From Bryobacterales bacterium (GTDB lineage Bacteria > Acidobacteriota > Terriglobia > Bryobacterales > UBA6623): a stretch of 57,537 nt of DNA. The stretch covers positions 1 through 57,537 of the forward strand of contig JAPPMG010000103.1 in assembly GCA_028819215.1 (NCBI GenBank), given 5' to 3'. A program made the translations under genes and the position numbers. The notes beneath the pieces were generated by a model that saw nothing but the letters and a program-made list of their open reading frames with translations, was not told the origin of the DNA and did no database searches. This document shows positions 9,401 to 17,655 of the stretch, one piece after another; position 1 is the stretch's first letter, and every line of letters starts with the position of its first letter.

Positions 9401-10393
9401 TCAGGCTGCTAGCGCTGCCTGACCGGCCATCATTGGCAGGCGGCTGGTCATCAACTCGGTCGCCTCGCCGACGATCCGATCAAAGAGCTGCTGCACGGTC
9501 GGCACGTCGCGAATCATTCCGATGACCTGGCCGGCCGAGAAAACGCCTTGGCTGAGATCGCCAGTCTCGATCATCTTCTTGCCCTCCAGCCCTGACATGT
9601 ACTGCTTGATGTCCTGGATAGTGGCGTTGCCGGTGCCCTCGATCTCGAGCACCTTCTCAGCATTCTCGTTAGCCAGATAGCGGGCCGTATTGCGCAGCGT
9701 GCGCATGAGCAGCCGCGTGTCCCGCTCGCTGGCGTTGACTAAGGCCTGCTTGACCGCGTCGTGGATGGGGCATTCGACGGTCGCGACGAAGCGGGTCCCC
9801 ATGTTCATGCCATCGGCTCCCAGCGCCAGCGAGGCAACCAGGCCGCGCCCGTCGCCGAAGCCCCCCGATGAGACCACAGGGATGCTCAGGTTGTCGCGGG
9901 CCAGCGGAATCAGGATCAGGGAGGTGACATCGTCCTCGCCCGGGTGTCCGGCGCACTCGAAGCCGTCGATGCTGACAGCTGCGCAACCGATCTTCTCCGC
10001 CTTGATGGCGTGTCGTACCGAGGTGCACTTGTGGACGACCTTGATGCCTGCCTCGTTCATCATCGGCATGAACGCTTCAGGATTGCGCCCCGCGGTTTCG
10101 ATGAAGCGGACACCCTCGTCGATGCAGGTCTGGACGTAGGCCGGAAAGTCAGGCGGACGCAGGGACGGCAGGAACGTCAAGTTGATGCCAAAGGGCTTGT
10201 CGGTCAGGCTGCGAACCTTGCGAATCTCGTCGCGCAGCTTCTCGGGACTGTCGTGCGAGAGCGCCGTCATGAATCCGATGCCCCCGGCTTCCGCCACCGC
10301 AGCCGCGAGTTCGGCCCGGGCCAGCCACATCAGCCCTCCCTGGATGATCGGGTACCTGATTCCGAACATTTCTGTGATTCGTGTTTGGAACAT
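9401..10393 (-). CDS. Nitronate monooxygenase (2-nitropropane dioxygenase family)
   Basis: 330 residues from the ATG at 10393 (MFQTRITEMFG); the open frame upstream lacks similarity. This FMN-dependent TIM barrel oxidises alkyl nitronates with oxygen; some relatives act as enoyl-ACP reductases. Seen are IRYPIIQGGLMWLA at the N-terminus, the catalytic-His region DGFECAGHPGEDDV, and the FMN phosphate-binding PVVSSGGFGDGRGL and GADGMNMGTRF. Length fits the family. It stands alone with an AAGG ribosome-binding site. The physiological substrate is usually unknown in this family. Confidence 0.9.
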   Translation of the reverse strand: MFQTRITEMFGIRYPIIQGGLMWLARAELAAAVAEAGGIGFMTALSHDSPEKLRDEIRKVRSLTDKPFGINLTFLPSLRPPDFPAYVQTCIDEGVRFIETAGRNPEAFMPMMNEAGIKVVHKCTSVRHAIKAEKIGCAAVSIDGFECAGHPGEDDVTSLILIPLARDNLSIPVVSSGGFGDGRGLVASLALGADGMNMGTRFVATVECPIHDAVKQALVNASERDTRLLMRTLRNTARYLANENAEKVLEIEGTGNATIQDIKQYMSGLEGKKMIETGDLSQGVFSAGQVIGMIRDVPTVQQLFDRIVGEATELMTSRLPMMAGQAALAA

Positions 10394-10662
10394 CCTTGAT
10401 TCCTGATGGCCCGGCACAGTCGCCGAGCGTCCGTAACACCATACCCGATCCAGCGCGGTGAACGTGCAAAGCCAAGATCCGGTGGGCCCGGCCGCTGGCG
10501 GATCAAGCCTAGGCGATTGAGGGTGTGCAGGGCCTGCTTCGCCGCCGCGCTTGCGCGCACGCATCGATCAATAGCGGGTGAGCGCGCTCGCAGGAGCCGA
10601 TGCACGCCCAATCGCGCCAGCGCGAGTGCCTTGTCCCCGGCGCAATCGCCCGCACTTCCGAT

Positions 10663-11112
10663 CTACGGAACGAAGCGGTCTTGGACGGTCCTGTCAGGCA
10701 TTTCGCAGGCATCCGCTCCTCGGCTCAGCCGGTGTCGGTTGCGGGCGATGGCATCGTAGCAGCGGTCCAAGAACCACTGCGGGAGAACTCCCAACGCAGC
10801 AAGGCCCTTCCATGGCCATGCCAGCCCGCGGGCGATAAACAGGGCCGCTGACGCGCGGTCGAGGACGGATTGACCGCTATGTTGCCAGTTGGGAAGCACG
10901 TACATCGTGCCTGCCCCGCGCGGCGCGATTCTTCGCTCAGCAAGCATCTCGCCAGCTAGCTTGCTGTCGAGCGAGGCGAATTGGAACGCCCGAGCGGGAT
11001 CCAAACGCGCCACGGCAACCACGGCGTTCCGGCAGAATCCGCAGCCTCCGTCGTACAGGATCAAGTGACGGGCGTAACGGGCTTGAGCGGCTTTGCTGGG
11101 CGAAGTCTGCAT
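10663..11112 (-). CDS. DUF393 thiol-disulfide oxidoreductase-like (DCC) protein
   Basis: 149 residues from the ATG at 11112. The defining DUF393 motif is LILYDGGCGFCRNAV, a thioredoxin-like CxxC active site, near residues 18-32, followed by a conserved WPWKG and the C-terminal YDAIARNRHRLS helix. DCC proteins are presumed cytoplasmic thiol-disulfide oxidoreductases; substrates are unknown. The open frame extends 24 codons upstream, but similarity begins only after the chosen start. Transcribed divergently from ubiX, which lies about 215 bases away. Confidence 0.85.
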   Translation of the reverse strand: MQTSPSKAAQARYARHLILYDGGCGFCRNAVVAVARLDPARAFQFASLDSKLAGEMLAERRIAPRGAGTMYVLPNWQHSGQSVLDRASAALFIARGLAWPWKGLAALGVLPQWFLDRCYDAIARNRHRLSRGADACEMPDRTVQDRFVP

Positions 11113-11328
11113 GCGACTTGGAGCTGATGGATGGACTGCGTGTGCGGGGCGCCTAATGAGTCGAGAGGCCCAGGGAAGGCTCACTCAAGCCGTTCCTTGC
11201 CCCTATTAGAGTTGCACGTCAAGCGAAGGTGCACGACTGTGCCCGCCTGATTGCACGCAAGCACGCTCGCGGGAGACCATGCCACACGCGGCAGCGCGCT
11301 ATCTGGCACCATGATGTAGGAATCGGCC

Positions 11329-11892
11329 GTGCGGCACATCGTGATTGGAATCAGCGGAGCCAGCGGGGCCATCTATGGCGTCAGGCTGCTCGAACGCCTA
11401 GCGGCGATGGAGGGTGTCGCGACGCACTTGATCGTGACCCGTCCCGCAGAGAAGACACTGCGTCAAGAGGCCGGACGGCTGCTTGGCGATCTGCGTCCCC
11501 TCGTGGAAGAGCTCCATCCGGTGGACCAGATTGGCGCCTCGATCGCGAGCGGATCGTTCCTCTTCGATGCCATGGCAGTGGTGCCGTGCTCAATCCAAAC
11601 CATGTCGGCCATTGCCGGGGGCCTGACTTCCAACCTGCTTACCAGGGCTGCCGATGTTGCCCTTAAGGAACGACGCAGGCTGGTGCTGGCGGTGCGGGAG
11701 ACTCCATTGCATCTCGGCCACCTTCGGAACATGGCGGCGCTGTCTGAAATGGGAGCGATCATCGCTCCGCCGATGCCGGCGTTCTACACTCTGCCTGAGA
11801 CGATCGACGACATTGTCGATCAGCAAGTAGGACGCTTGCTCGACCTGCTCGGGATCCGGGACGCGCAAACCAAGCGCTGGGCTGGGATCTAG
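11329..11892 (+). CDS. ubiX: Flavin prenyltransferase
   Basis: 187 residues from a GTG. UbiX joins dimethylallyl phosphate to FMN, producing the prenylated FMN cofactor of UbiD-type decarboxylases in ubiquinone/menaquinone and aromatic metabolism. The flavodoxin-like fold shows the N-terminal VIGISGASGAIYGVRLLE, the FMN-binding SGSFLFDAMAVVPCS, the GLTSNLLTRAADVALKERR substrate region, and the end signature MPAFYTLPETIDDIVD. Length is normal. The next gene starts one base after the stop, implying co-transcription with the PQQ-like propeller. No ubiD is in the window. Confidence 0.95.
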   Translation: MRHIVIGISGASGAIYGVRLLERLAAMEGVATHLIVTRPAEKTLRQEAGRLLGDLRPLVEELHPVDQIGASIASGSFLFDAMAVVPCSIQTMSAIAGGLTSNLLTRAADVALKERRRLVLAVRETPLHLGHLRNMAALSEMGAIIAPPMPAFYTLPETIDDIVDQQVGRLLDLLGIRDAQTKRWAGI

Positions 11893-11893
11893 C

Positions 11894-13204
11894 GTGCGGC
11901 GAATTCATCGTCACAAGGCGGCTGGTTCGGGCTCGGCTGCGCTTCTGCGCGTCAACAGACCTGCGAGTTGTCTGGCGTCGACCCGGAGCTTGGCAGCGCT
12001 AGCATTGATTGCCGCATCCGCGGTCGGCTGGGGGCAGGACTGGCCGCAGTTCCGCGGGCCGAATCGGGACGGCGTGGTACCGGGGCGCGAGTCGATGCCG
12101 CAGTTTCCTTCCGGTGGTCCGCAGATGGTCTGGGATCGTACGGTGGGATCGGGATTCAGCTCTCCTGCCGTTGCTGGCGAGCGGCTGCTGCTGTTCCATC
12201 GCCAGGGCACCAACGAAGTTGTAGAAGCGCTCCAGGTCGCCGATGGGAAGAGCCTGTGGAAGTTCGCCTACGAGACGACCTACAAGGACGATTTCGGGTT
12301 CGAGAACGGCCCGCGGGCCACTCCGGTGATCGCGAAGGGCCGGGTCTTTACCCTCGGCGCAGCGGGCGTGCTGCATTGCTTGGACTTGGAAACCGGCGCG
12401 AAGCAATGGAGCGTTGACACGCACGCTAAGTTTGGCGTGCGCAAGGGCTTCTTCGGAGCGGCCTCGACCCCTCTCGTGCTCGACGGCCGGGTCATCGCCA
12501 ACATTGGCGGTCCGGACGGCTCCGGCATCGTCGCTTTCGACGTTAACTCAGGGGCAACTGTTTGGGCCGCCACGGATCACGACGCCAGTTACTCGTCTCC
12601 AGTGGCGGCGCGCATCGACGGCGCGCTCCTCGCGATCTTCTTCACCCGGGAGGGCCTGGTGGGCTTGGAGCCCGAGACTGGCCGGGTCGTCTACCAGCGG
12701 CGCTGGCGATCGCGAAGCCACGCGTCAGTGAATGCTGCTGCCCCAATAGTGCTCGGGGACATCGTGTTCCTGTCTGCCTCCTACGGCACCGGAGCGACCG
12801 CGATGCGGCTGCGCGAGGGTGAGATGGAAGTGCTGTGGTCGGGCGAGGACGTGATTGACAATCATTACTCGAGCTGCGTGCGGTCCGGGAGCACGCTGTT
12901 CGGCTTCCATGGCAGGCAGGAGTATGGCCAGTCCTTTCGTGCCGCCGATCTCGTCACCGGCAAGGTGCTTTGGTCTAGCGAGCGCATTCCAGCGGGTTCG
13001 GTCATCCGGGTTGGAGACAGGTTGCTGCTGTTGCTCGAATCGGGCGAGCTGCTGCTAGCCGCCGCCTCGCGCGAGAAGTTCGAGGTGCTGTCCAGAGCGC
13101 AGATCCTAGGCCGCGAGACCAGGGCTTTCGCGGCCGTTGCCGGCGGACTGCTGTTTGCCCGCGACAAGGACACGCTTGTCTCACTCCGGCTTTGGGACGA
13201 GTAG
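11894..13204 (+). CDS. Exported PQQ-like beta-propeller protein
   Basis: 436 residues from a GTG one base after ubiX; similarity begins after an unusually long N-terminal part with a hydrophobic segment (residues 33-47), so the real start may be further downstream. QDWPQFRGPNRDG opens the mature protein, followed by propeller repeats such as VADGKSLWKF, LETGAKQWSV, VNSGATVWA and VTGKVLWS. Such proteins resemble BamB or the propeller of PQQ dehydrogenases but lack the catalytic residues of the latter. Location is probably periplasmic. Function unknown; it sits upstream of a real cytochrome c/PQQ dehydrogenase pair. Confidence 0.78.
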   Translation: MRRIHRHKAAGSGSAALLRVNRPASCLASTRSLAALALIAASAVGWGQDWPQFRGPNRDGVVPGRESMPQFPSGGPQMVWDRTVGSGFSSPAVAGERLLLFHRQGTNEVVEALQVADGKSLWKFAYETTYKDDFGFENGPRATPVIAKGRVFTLGAAGVLHCLDLETGAKQWSVDTHAKFGVRKGFFGAASTPLVLDGRVIANIGGPDGSGIVAFDVNSGATVWAATDHDASYSSPVAARIDGALLAIFFTREGLVGLEPETGRVVYQRRWRSRSHASVNAAAPIVLGDIVFLSASYGTGATAMRLREGEMEVLWSGEDVIDNHYSSCVRSGSTLFGFHGRQEYGQSFRAADLVTGKVLWSSERIPAGSVIRVGDRLLLLLESGELLLAAASREKFEVLSRAQILGRETRAFAAVAGGLLFARDKDTLVSLRLWDE

Positions 13205-13228
13205 GGTGGCTAGCGGGAGCTGAGCGAT

Positions 13229-13256
13229 TTGGACGCGACTAGGTTTTCGCTAGAAT
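13229..13256 (+). promoter_or_regulatory. Candidate sigma-70 promoter for cytochrome c / PQQ dehydrogenase
   Basis: TTGGAC (13229-13234) and TAGAAT (13251-13256) are separated by 16 bases, a good housekeeping-type promoter. It ends about 40 bases before the TTG start of the cytochrome gene, which has a GGAGG ribosome-binding site. Confidence 0.5.
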
Positions 13257-13298
13257 AGCTGCGAACTGTCGGCGCGGTTCGGCAGGGGGAGGAAGGTC

Positions 13299-14096
13299 TT
13301 GAGATTTCGAATCATCGGCTGCGCTGTGGCCGCCGCACTCGCGGTGTTTCCGTTGGTTGCCCAGCATGCAGACGACACCATCAGGAACCCATTCACTTCC
13401 GCTGACGACGTCGAAGCTGGCGGGCGGTTGTATCGATCCCATTGCGCGGTCTGCCATGGCATTGAGGGCGAGGGCGCCCGGGGCGTCGCGTTGACGACCG
13501 GGCGTTTTCGCCACGGCTCATCGGATCGGGGGCTCTACAACACGATCTCGGTAGGCATCCCAGGCACAGAGATGCCGGGCATCTTTTTCAACGGTCGGCA
13601 GATGTGGCAACTGGTCGCCTTCGTGCGCTCGCTCAGCGAGGGCAAGGCGGCCGAGCAAGCGACCGGAGACCCGGAGAAGGGGGGTGCCGTATACGCAGCC
13701 AATGGCTGCAGCGGCTGCCACCGCATCCGCGGCGAGGGCGGCCGAATGGGGCCGGATCTGACTGATATTGGCGTTCGCTCCATGGGGCACTTGCAGGCGT
13801 CGGTGCTGAATCCGAACGAATCGGTCCTGCCGCAGCACTGGATGGTGCGGGCCAAGTCCAGCGACGGCAAGCCGATCACAGGCTTGAGGCTGAACGAGGA
13901 CACGTTCTCGGTGCAGCTGATCGATGGCTCCGGCTCCTTGGTTTCTGTGCACAAGGCGGACTTGGCCGAGTTCGAGGTCGACCGCACATCGGGCATGCCT
14001 TCCTTCGAAGGCAAGATTGAGGGCGAGGACCTGGACAATTTGATCGCCTATTTGGCGAGCCTGCGCTTGGGGGATCCGAACGATGCGTCACAGTAA
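13299..14096 (+). CDS. Dihaem cytochrome c, exported
   Basis: 265 residues. The start is TTG at 13299 after a strong GGGGGAGGAAGG ribosome-binding site. After a signal peptide (residues 1-21) come two class I cytochrome c domains with haem motifs CAVCH (Cys49) and CSGCH (near residue 140), each preceded by the G-x-x-Y helix. The C-terminal 90 residues (VLNPNESVLPQHW, GKPITGLRLNEDTF) are the domain often attached to Acidobacteria/Planctomycetes cytochromes. It is the likely electron acceptor of the PQQ dehydrogenase, whose gene overlaps its 3' end by 14 bases. Confidence 0.9.
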   Translation: MRFRIIGCAVAAALAVFPLVAQHADDTIRNPFTSADDVEAGGRLYRSHCAVCHGIEGEGARGVALTTGRFRHGSSDRGLYNTISVGIPGTEMPGIFFNGRQMWQLVAFVRSLSEGKAAEQATGDPEKGGAVYAANGCSGCHRIRGEGGRMGPDLTDIGVRSMGHLQASVLNPNESVLPQHWMVRAKSSDGKPITGLRLNEDTFSVQLIDGSGSLVSVHKADLAEFEVDRTSGMPSFEGKIEGEDLDNLIAYLASLRLGDPNDASQ

Positions 14097-15702
14097 CCGC
14101 CTAGGGATCGCCGCCTGCGCGCTTCTGCTAAGCGCCCACCTCGGGGCGCAGGTGACCTACGAGCGGATCTTGCGCGCCGACCAGGAGCCGGGCAACTGGC
14201 TGACCTACAACCGCACGTACGACAGCCGGCACCATTCCCCGCTCGACGAAATCAACCGCGACAACGCTGGCGATCTTGAGCTGAAGTGGGTCTTCCAGGC
14301 CGAGTCTCTGGAGAAGTTCGAATCCACGGCGTTGGTAGTCGACGGCGTGATCTACAACGTACAGATGCCCAACGACGTGGTGGCGCTCGATGCCGTCACG
14401 GGCCGCAAGTTCTGGCAATACACGCATGTCTTGGCGGAGAAGGTCAACGTCTGCTGTGGCCGGATCAACCGCGGCCTGGCGATCTTGGACGAGACCCTCT
14501 ACATGGGCACGATCGACGGCAAACTGGTCGCGTTGGACGCCAAGACCGGCGCGGTGGTCTTCTCCAAGCAGATCGTCGACCCGTCGGGCGGATACTCTCT
14601 GACGCACGCCCCGCTCGTGGTCAAGGACAAGCTGATCCTTGGGTCCGCGGGCGGCGAATACGGGATCCGCGGCTTTATCGCGGCGCTGGATCCGAAGAGC
14701 GGCGACGAGTTGTGGCGCTTCAACACGATTCCGGGCCCTGGCGAGCCGGGCCATGAAACGTGGTCTGGGGATTCATGGAAGCGCGGAGGCGGGTCCATCT
14801 GGCTGACGGGGTCGTACGATCCCGAACTGAACCTGACCTATTGGGGCGTCGGCAATCCGGCGCCGGACTGGAACGGAGACGTGCGCCTGGGCGACAACCT
14901 GTACTCGGACTCGGTAGTGGCATTGAATCCCGACACGGGCGGGCTGCAATGGTACTTCCAGTTCACGCCGCATGACGAGTGGGACTGGGACGCGGTGCAG
15001 ATCCCCGTCCTGGTGGACCGGGAGTGGGAGGGCAAGCCGCGCAAGCTGATGCTGTGGGCCAACCGCAACGGTTTCTTCTACGTTCTCGATCGTGCCACTG
15101 GAGAGTTCCTACACGGCAAGAACTTCGTCAAGGTGACCTGGGCCAAGGGGCTGGACGAGAACGGTCGCCCGATCAAGATCCCGGAGGCGTCTCCGACGCG
15201 CGAAGGCGTGCGTGTTTGGCCAGCCGTGCAGGGCGGCACCAACTGGTATTCGCCGGCGTACAGCGAGAAGACAGGCCTCTTCTACGTTTCTTCTTGGGAG
15301 TACTCAAGCATCTATCACAAGGGCGATCCGCTGTACACGCGGGGCAATCGCTACGTGGGCAGCCTGCCGCAGGGCGTGTGGCCGAACACGATGAAAGACG
15401 AGGAGGAGCAGCAGGGCCACGGCGCGATCCGGGCGCTGTCGCCCGACACGGGCGATCTAGAGTGGGAGTTCAGGATGACCGGCGTCGGCGAGAGCGGCAT
15501 TCTCTCGACGGCGGGGGACATCCTCGTCACCGGCACGATGGACGGCTACATGCTGGTGTTGGACTCGTTCACGGGCAAACAGCTTCTGACGCTCAACCTG
15601 GGAGGAACGATCGCCTGCTCGCCGATCACGTTCACGGCCCAAGGCAAGCAGTACTTGGCCGTCACCTCTGGCAACGCCATGTTCGTATTCGGGCTGCGGT
15701 AG
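14083..15702 (+). CDS. PQQ-dependent alcohol dehydrogenase
   Basis: 539 residues with a signal peptide ending near ALLLSAHLGAQ. An eight-bladed PQQ propeller: NWLTYNRTYDSRHHSPL at the start, the vicinal disulfide VCCGRINRGLAI that stacks on PQQ, the calcium/active-site Asp region HDEWDWDAVQIPVL, and the Trp-docking blades (GATGE-like) such as LDRATGEF. It oxidises primary alcohols in the periplasm, passing electrons to cytochrome c. The 14-base overlap with the cytochrome gene indicates a partner pair. No pqq biosynthesis genes are visible here, so the cofactor is made elsewhere or imported. Confidence 0.92.
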   Translation: MRHSNRLGIAACALLLSAHLGAQVTYERILRADQEPGNWLTYNRTYDSRHHSPLDEINRDNAGDLELKWVFQAESLEKFESTALVVDGVIYNVQMPNDVVALDAVTGRKFWQYTHVLAEKVNVCCGRINRGLAILDETLYMGTIDGKLVALDAKTGAVVFSKQIVDPSGGYSLTHAPLVVKDKLILGSAGGEYGIRGFIAALDPKSGDELWRFNTIPGPGEPGHETWSGDSWKRGGGSIWLTGSYDPELNLTYWGVGNPAPDWNGDVRLGDNLYSDSVVALNPDTGGLQWYFQFTPHDEWDWDAVQIPVLVDREWEGKPRKLMLWANRNGFFYVLDRATGEFLHGKNFVKVTWAKGLDENGRPIKIPEASPTREGVRVWPAVQGGTNWYSPAYSEKTGLFYVSSWEYSSIYHKGDPLYTRGNRYVGSLPQGVWPNTMKDEEEQQGHGAIRALSPDTGDLEWEFRMTGVGESGILSTAGDILVTGTMDGYMLVLDSFTGKQLLTLNLGGTIACSPITFTAQGKQYLAVTSGNAMFVFGLR

Positions 15703-15872
15703 CAAGGGGCTTCACGTAAGTCGTCTGTAGCAATCAGCTTCCGGCCGACGGCACGGCTCGGACTGTGTCGCCGATTTTCGGGCTTCGACCGGGAATCTAC
15801 TGTCCTGCGGGGAACTCGCTGCACGCATCGCACCGACGCACTGAGGAATCGGCGGACTCGTCAGGCCTGCCG

Positions 15873-15878
15873 TATAAT
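15873..15878 (+). promoter_or_regulatory. Candidate -10 box for sulfatase 1 (leaderless layout)
   Basis: A perfect TATAAT ends 7 bases before the sulfatase ATG at 15886, separated only by CCCCCCC-like sequence. A transcript initiated there would have no 5' leader. No ribosome-binding site or -35 element is evident. Confidence 0.5.
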
Positions 15879-15885
15879 CCCCCCC

Positions 15886-17439
15886 ATGAAGGTGTCTCGG
15901 ATCTTCCCGCTAGGGATCGTGCTCACGATGCTGTGCGGAACGTTGGCTCCGTTCAGCATATTCGCCGCAGAGAAGCCAAACATTGTCCTGTTTTACATAG
16001 ACGACTGGGCTTGGAACGGAACACCGGTTCCCATGGATGCTTCCATGGAGAATTCCCGCATGCCTGCCCTGCAGATGCCGAATCTGGAGAGGCTGGCTAG
16101 TCAGGGAATGACGTTCCGCAATGCCTATGGTTCACCGCAGTGTTCGCCCGCCCGCGTCTCCCTGCAGACGGGGCAATCGGCTCCGCGCAGCGGCTTCACC
16201 GTCTACCTCGGGTCCAAGGAACCCTACTACGACACCAAGCGGGAATACCAGAAATACCCGTTGATTCCGAACGTGTCCGACCGTGAACTCGACGAGGACG
16301 CGGTCACCATTGCTGAGGCGCTCAAACCGCTGGGCTACGCCAGCGCTCATGTTGGCAAATGGCATATGAGAGGAGATCCCGGCAAGGAGGGCTACGTATT
16401 GCATGACGGAGATACGAACAACAATCCCGGAAACAAGCAGGCTGGGATGAGGCGAATGCCGGAGGTCGTAACAGACCCTAAATTGATGTTCAGCATTACC
16501 GAAAAGGCGATCGGGTTCATGGAGCAGCAGGTCAAGTCGGACAAGCCCTTCTATCTGCAAATCTCGCACTACGCCATGCACGCAGGTCGAGAGTGCCTGC
16601 ATGAGACTCGCAACAAGTATGTGAAGCACCCCCTCGTGCAGGCTTGGTACGAAGCGAACAACAAAGATCCCGAAACGGTCAACCGCAACGCCGACCCCGC
16701 AATCTGGCTTGGGATGGGCGAGGACTTGGACGGTCGGATCGGTGCCGTGCTCGACAAGATCGCTGAACTCGGGATCGAGGGCAATACCTATGTCGTAGTC
16801 GTTGGCGACAACGGCTACCGACACGAGGAGCTGGAACTCGAGCCCAGCCTGAAACAGCCGCTGCACGCGAGGAAATGGTGGTTATGGGATGGAGGTCTCC
16901 GCGTTCCGATGATCGTCAGGGGGCCGGACATCAAGTCAAGCACCGTGTTTACCGGCAACGTGGTCAACTATGATTTCTTGCCAACCTTTGTTGAGTGGGC
17001 CGGCGGCAACCCGGAAGAACTGCAAGACATCGACGGAGTCAGCCTTGCAGGCTACATGGCTGGCAAGGAACCGAACGAGGCCTTCCTGAACCGCGACCTC
17101 TACTTCCACTATCCGCACTATCGGAACAGCGTGCCCCATTCCGCCATGATTTCCGGTGCGTTCAAGGTCATCCACTTCTATGATCGACCGGAGATCCCGA
17201 TGCTGTTCGATGTCTCAGTCGACATTGGCGAAGTGACGAACATTGCAAAGCAGCATCCGCAAACACACAAGAAGCTGTACGACGGAATGATGCGCTATCT
17301 AGAAGAAGTAGAAGCTCGATTCCCGAAGGTAAACCCGGAATACGATCCTGCTGTTTACCGAGAACACAAGGACTTCGAAAGGCGCACTATGTGGGGACCG
17401 TTTGAGGGACAACGCACACTGGAAGATGACGAAATCTAG
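15886..17439 (+). CDS. Arylsulfatase-family sulfatase, exported
   Basis: 517 residues with a signal peptide (1-28). The metal-binding start KPNIVLFYIDDWAW has the second Asp position conserved. The active-site signature is CSPARVSLQTGQ, with Cys86 the residue converted to formylglycine (C-x-P-x-R). Further alkaline-phosphatase-superfamily features are GKWHMRG and VVGDNGYRHEE. It hydrolyses sulfate esters, probably of polysaccharides, in the periplasm or outside. It faces a second sulfatase across a 216-base gap. The SUMF1-like gene at 37176 probably does not activate it (see that entry). Confidence 0.92.
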   Translation: MKVSRIFPLGIVLTMLCGTLAPFSIFAAEKPNIVLFYIDDWAWNGTPVPMDASMENSRMPALQMPNLERLASQGMTFRNAYGSPQCSPARVSLQTGQSAPRSGFTVYLGSKEPYYDTKREYQKYPLIPNVSDRELDEDAVTIAEALKPLGYASAHVGKWHMRGDPGKEGYVLHDGDTNNNPGNKQAGMRRMPEVVTDPKLMFSITEKAIGFMEQQVKSDKPFYLQISHYAMHAGRECLHETRNKYVKHPLVQAWYEANNKDPETVNRNADPAIWLGMGEDLDGRIGAVLDKIAELGIEGNTYVVVVGDNGYRHEELELEPSLKQPLHARKWWLWDGGLRVPMIVRGPDIKSSTVFTGNVVNYDFLPTFVEWAGGNPEELQDIDGVSLAGYMAGKEPNEAFLNRDLYFHYPHYRNSVPHSAMISGAFKVIHFYDRPEIPMLFDVSVDIGEVTNIAKQHPQTHKKLYDGMMRYLEEVEARFPKVNPEYDPAVYREHKDFERRTMWGPFEGQRTLEDDEI

Positions 17440-17655
17440 GCTGTCTGGCGACAGTTAGGAACTTCGGAGAGACCGATGAGCCGCACTTCGCGCGCTCGAT
17501 CGGCAGCACCTGCGACGAAGTCCATACGATAAGTCTTTTCCGCCTAGTTGCTTACAACGGAATTGCCGAGGTACTTCCACGGGTCTTCAGCCAGTTCGAT
17601 GGCCGCACCGTACCGACCGGCAGCGAACGCCGACAAGACCCGCCGACGGAAGCCG

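Noticed and set aside
17441..17454. CTGTC-TGGC-GACAG hairpin after sulfatase 1
   Set aside because: Only a 5-bp stem with no T-run; too weak to call a terminator.
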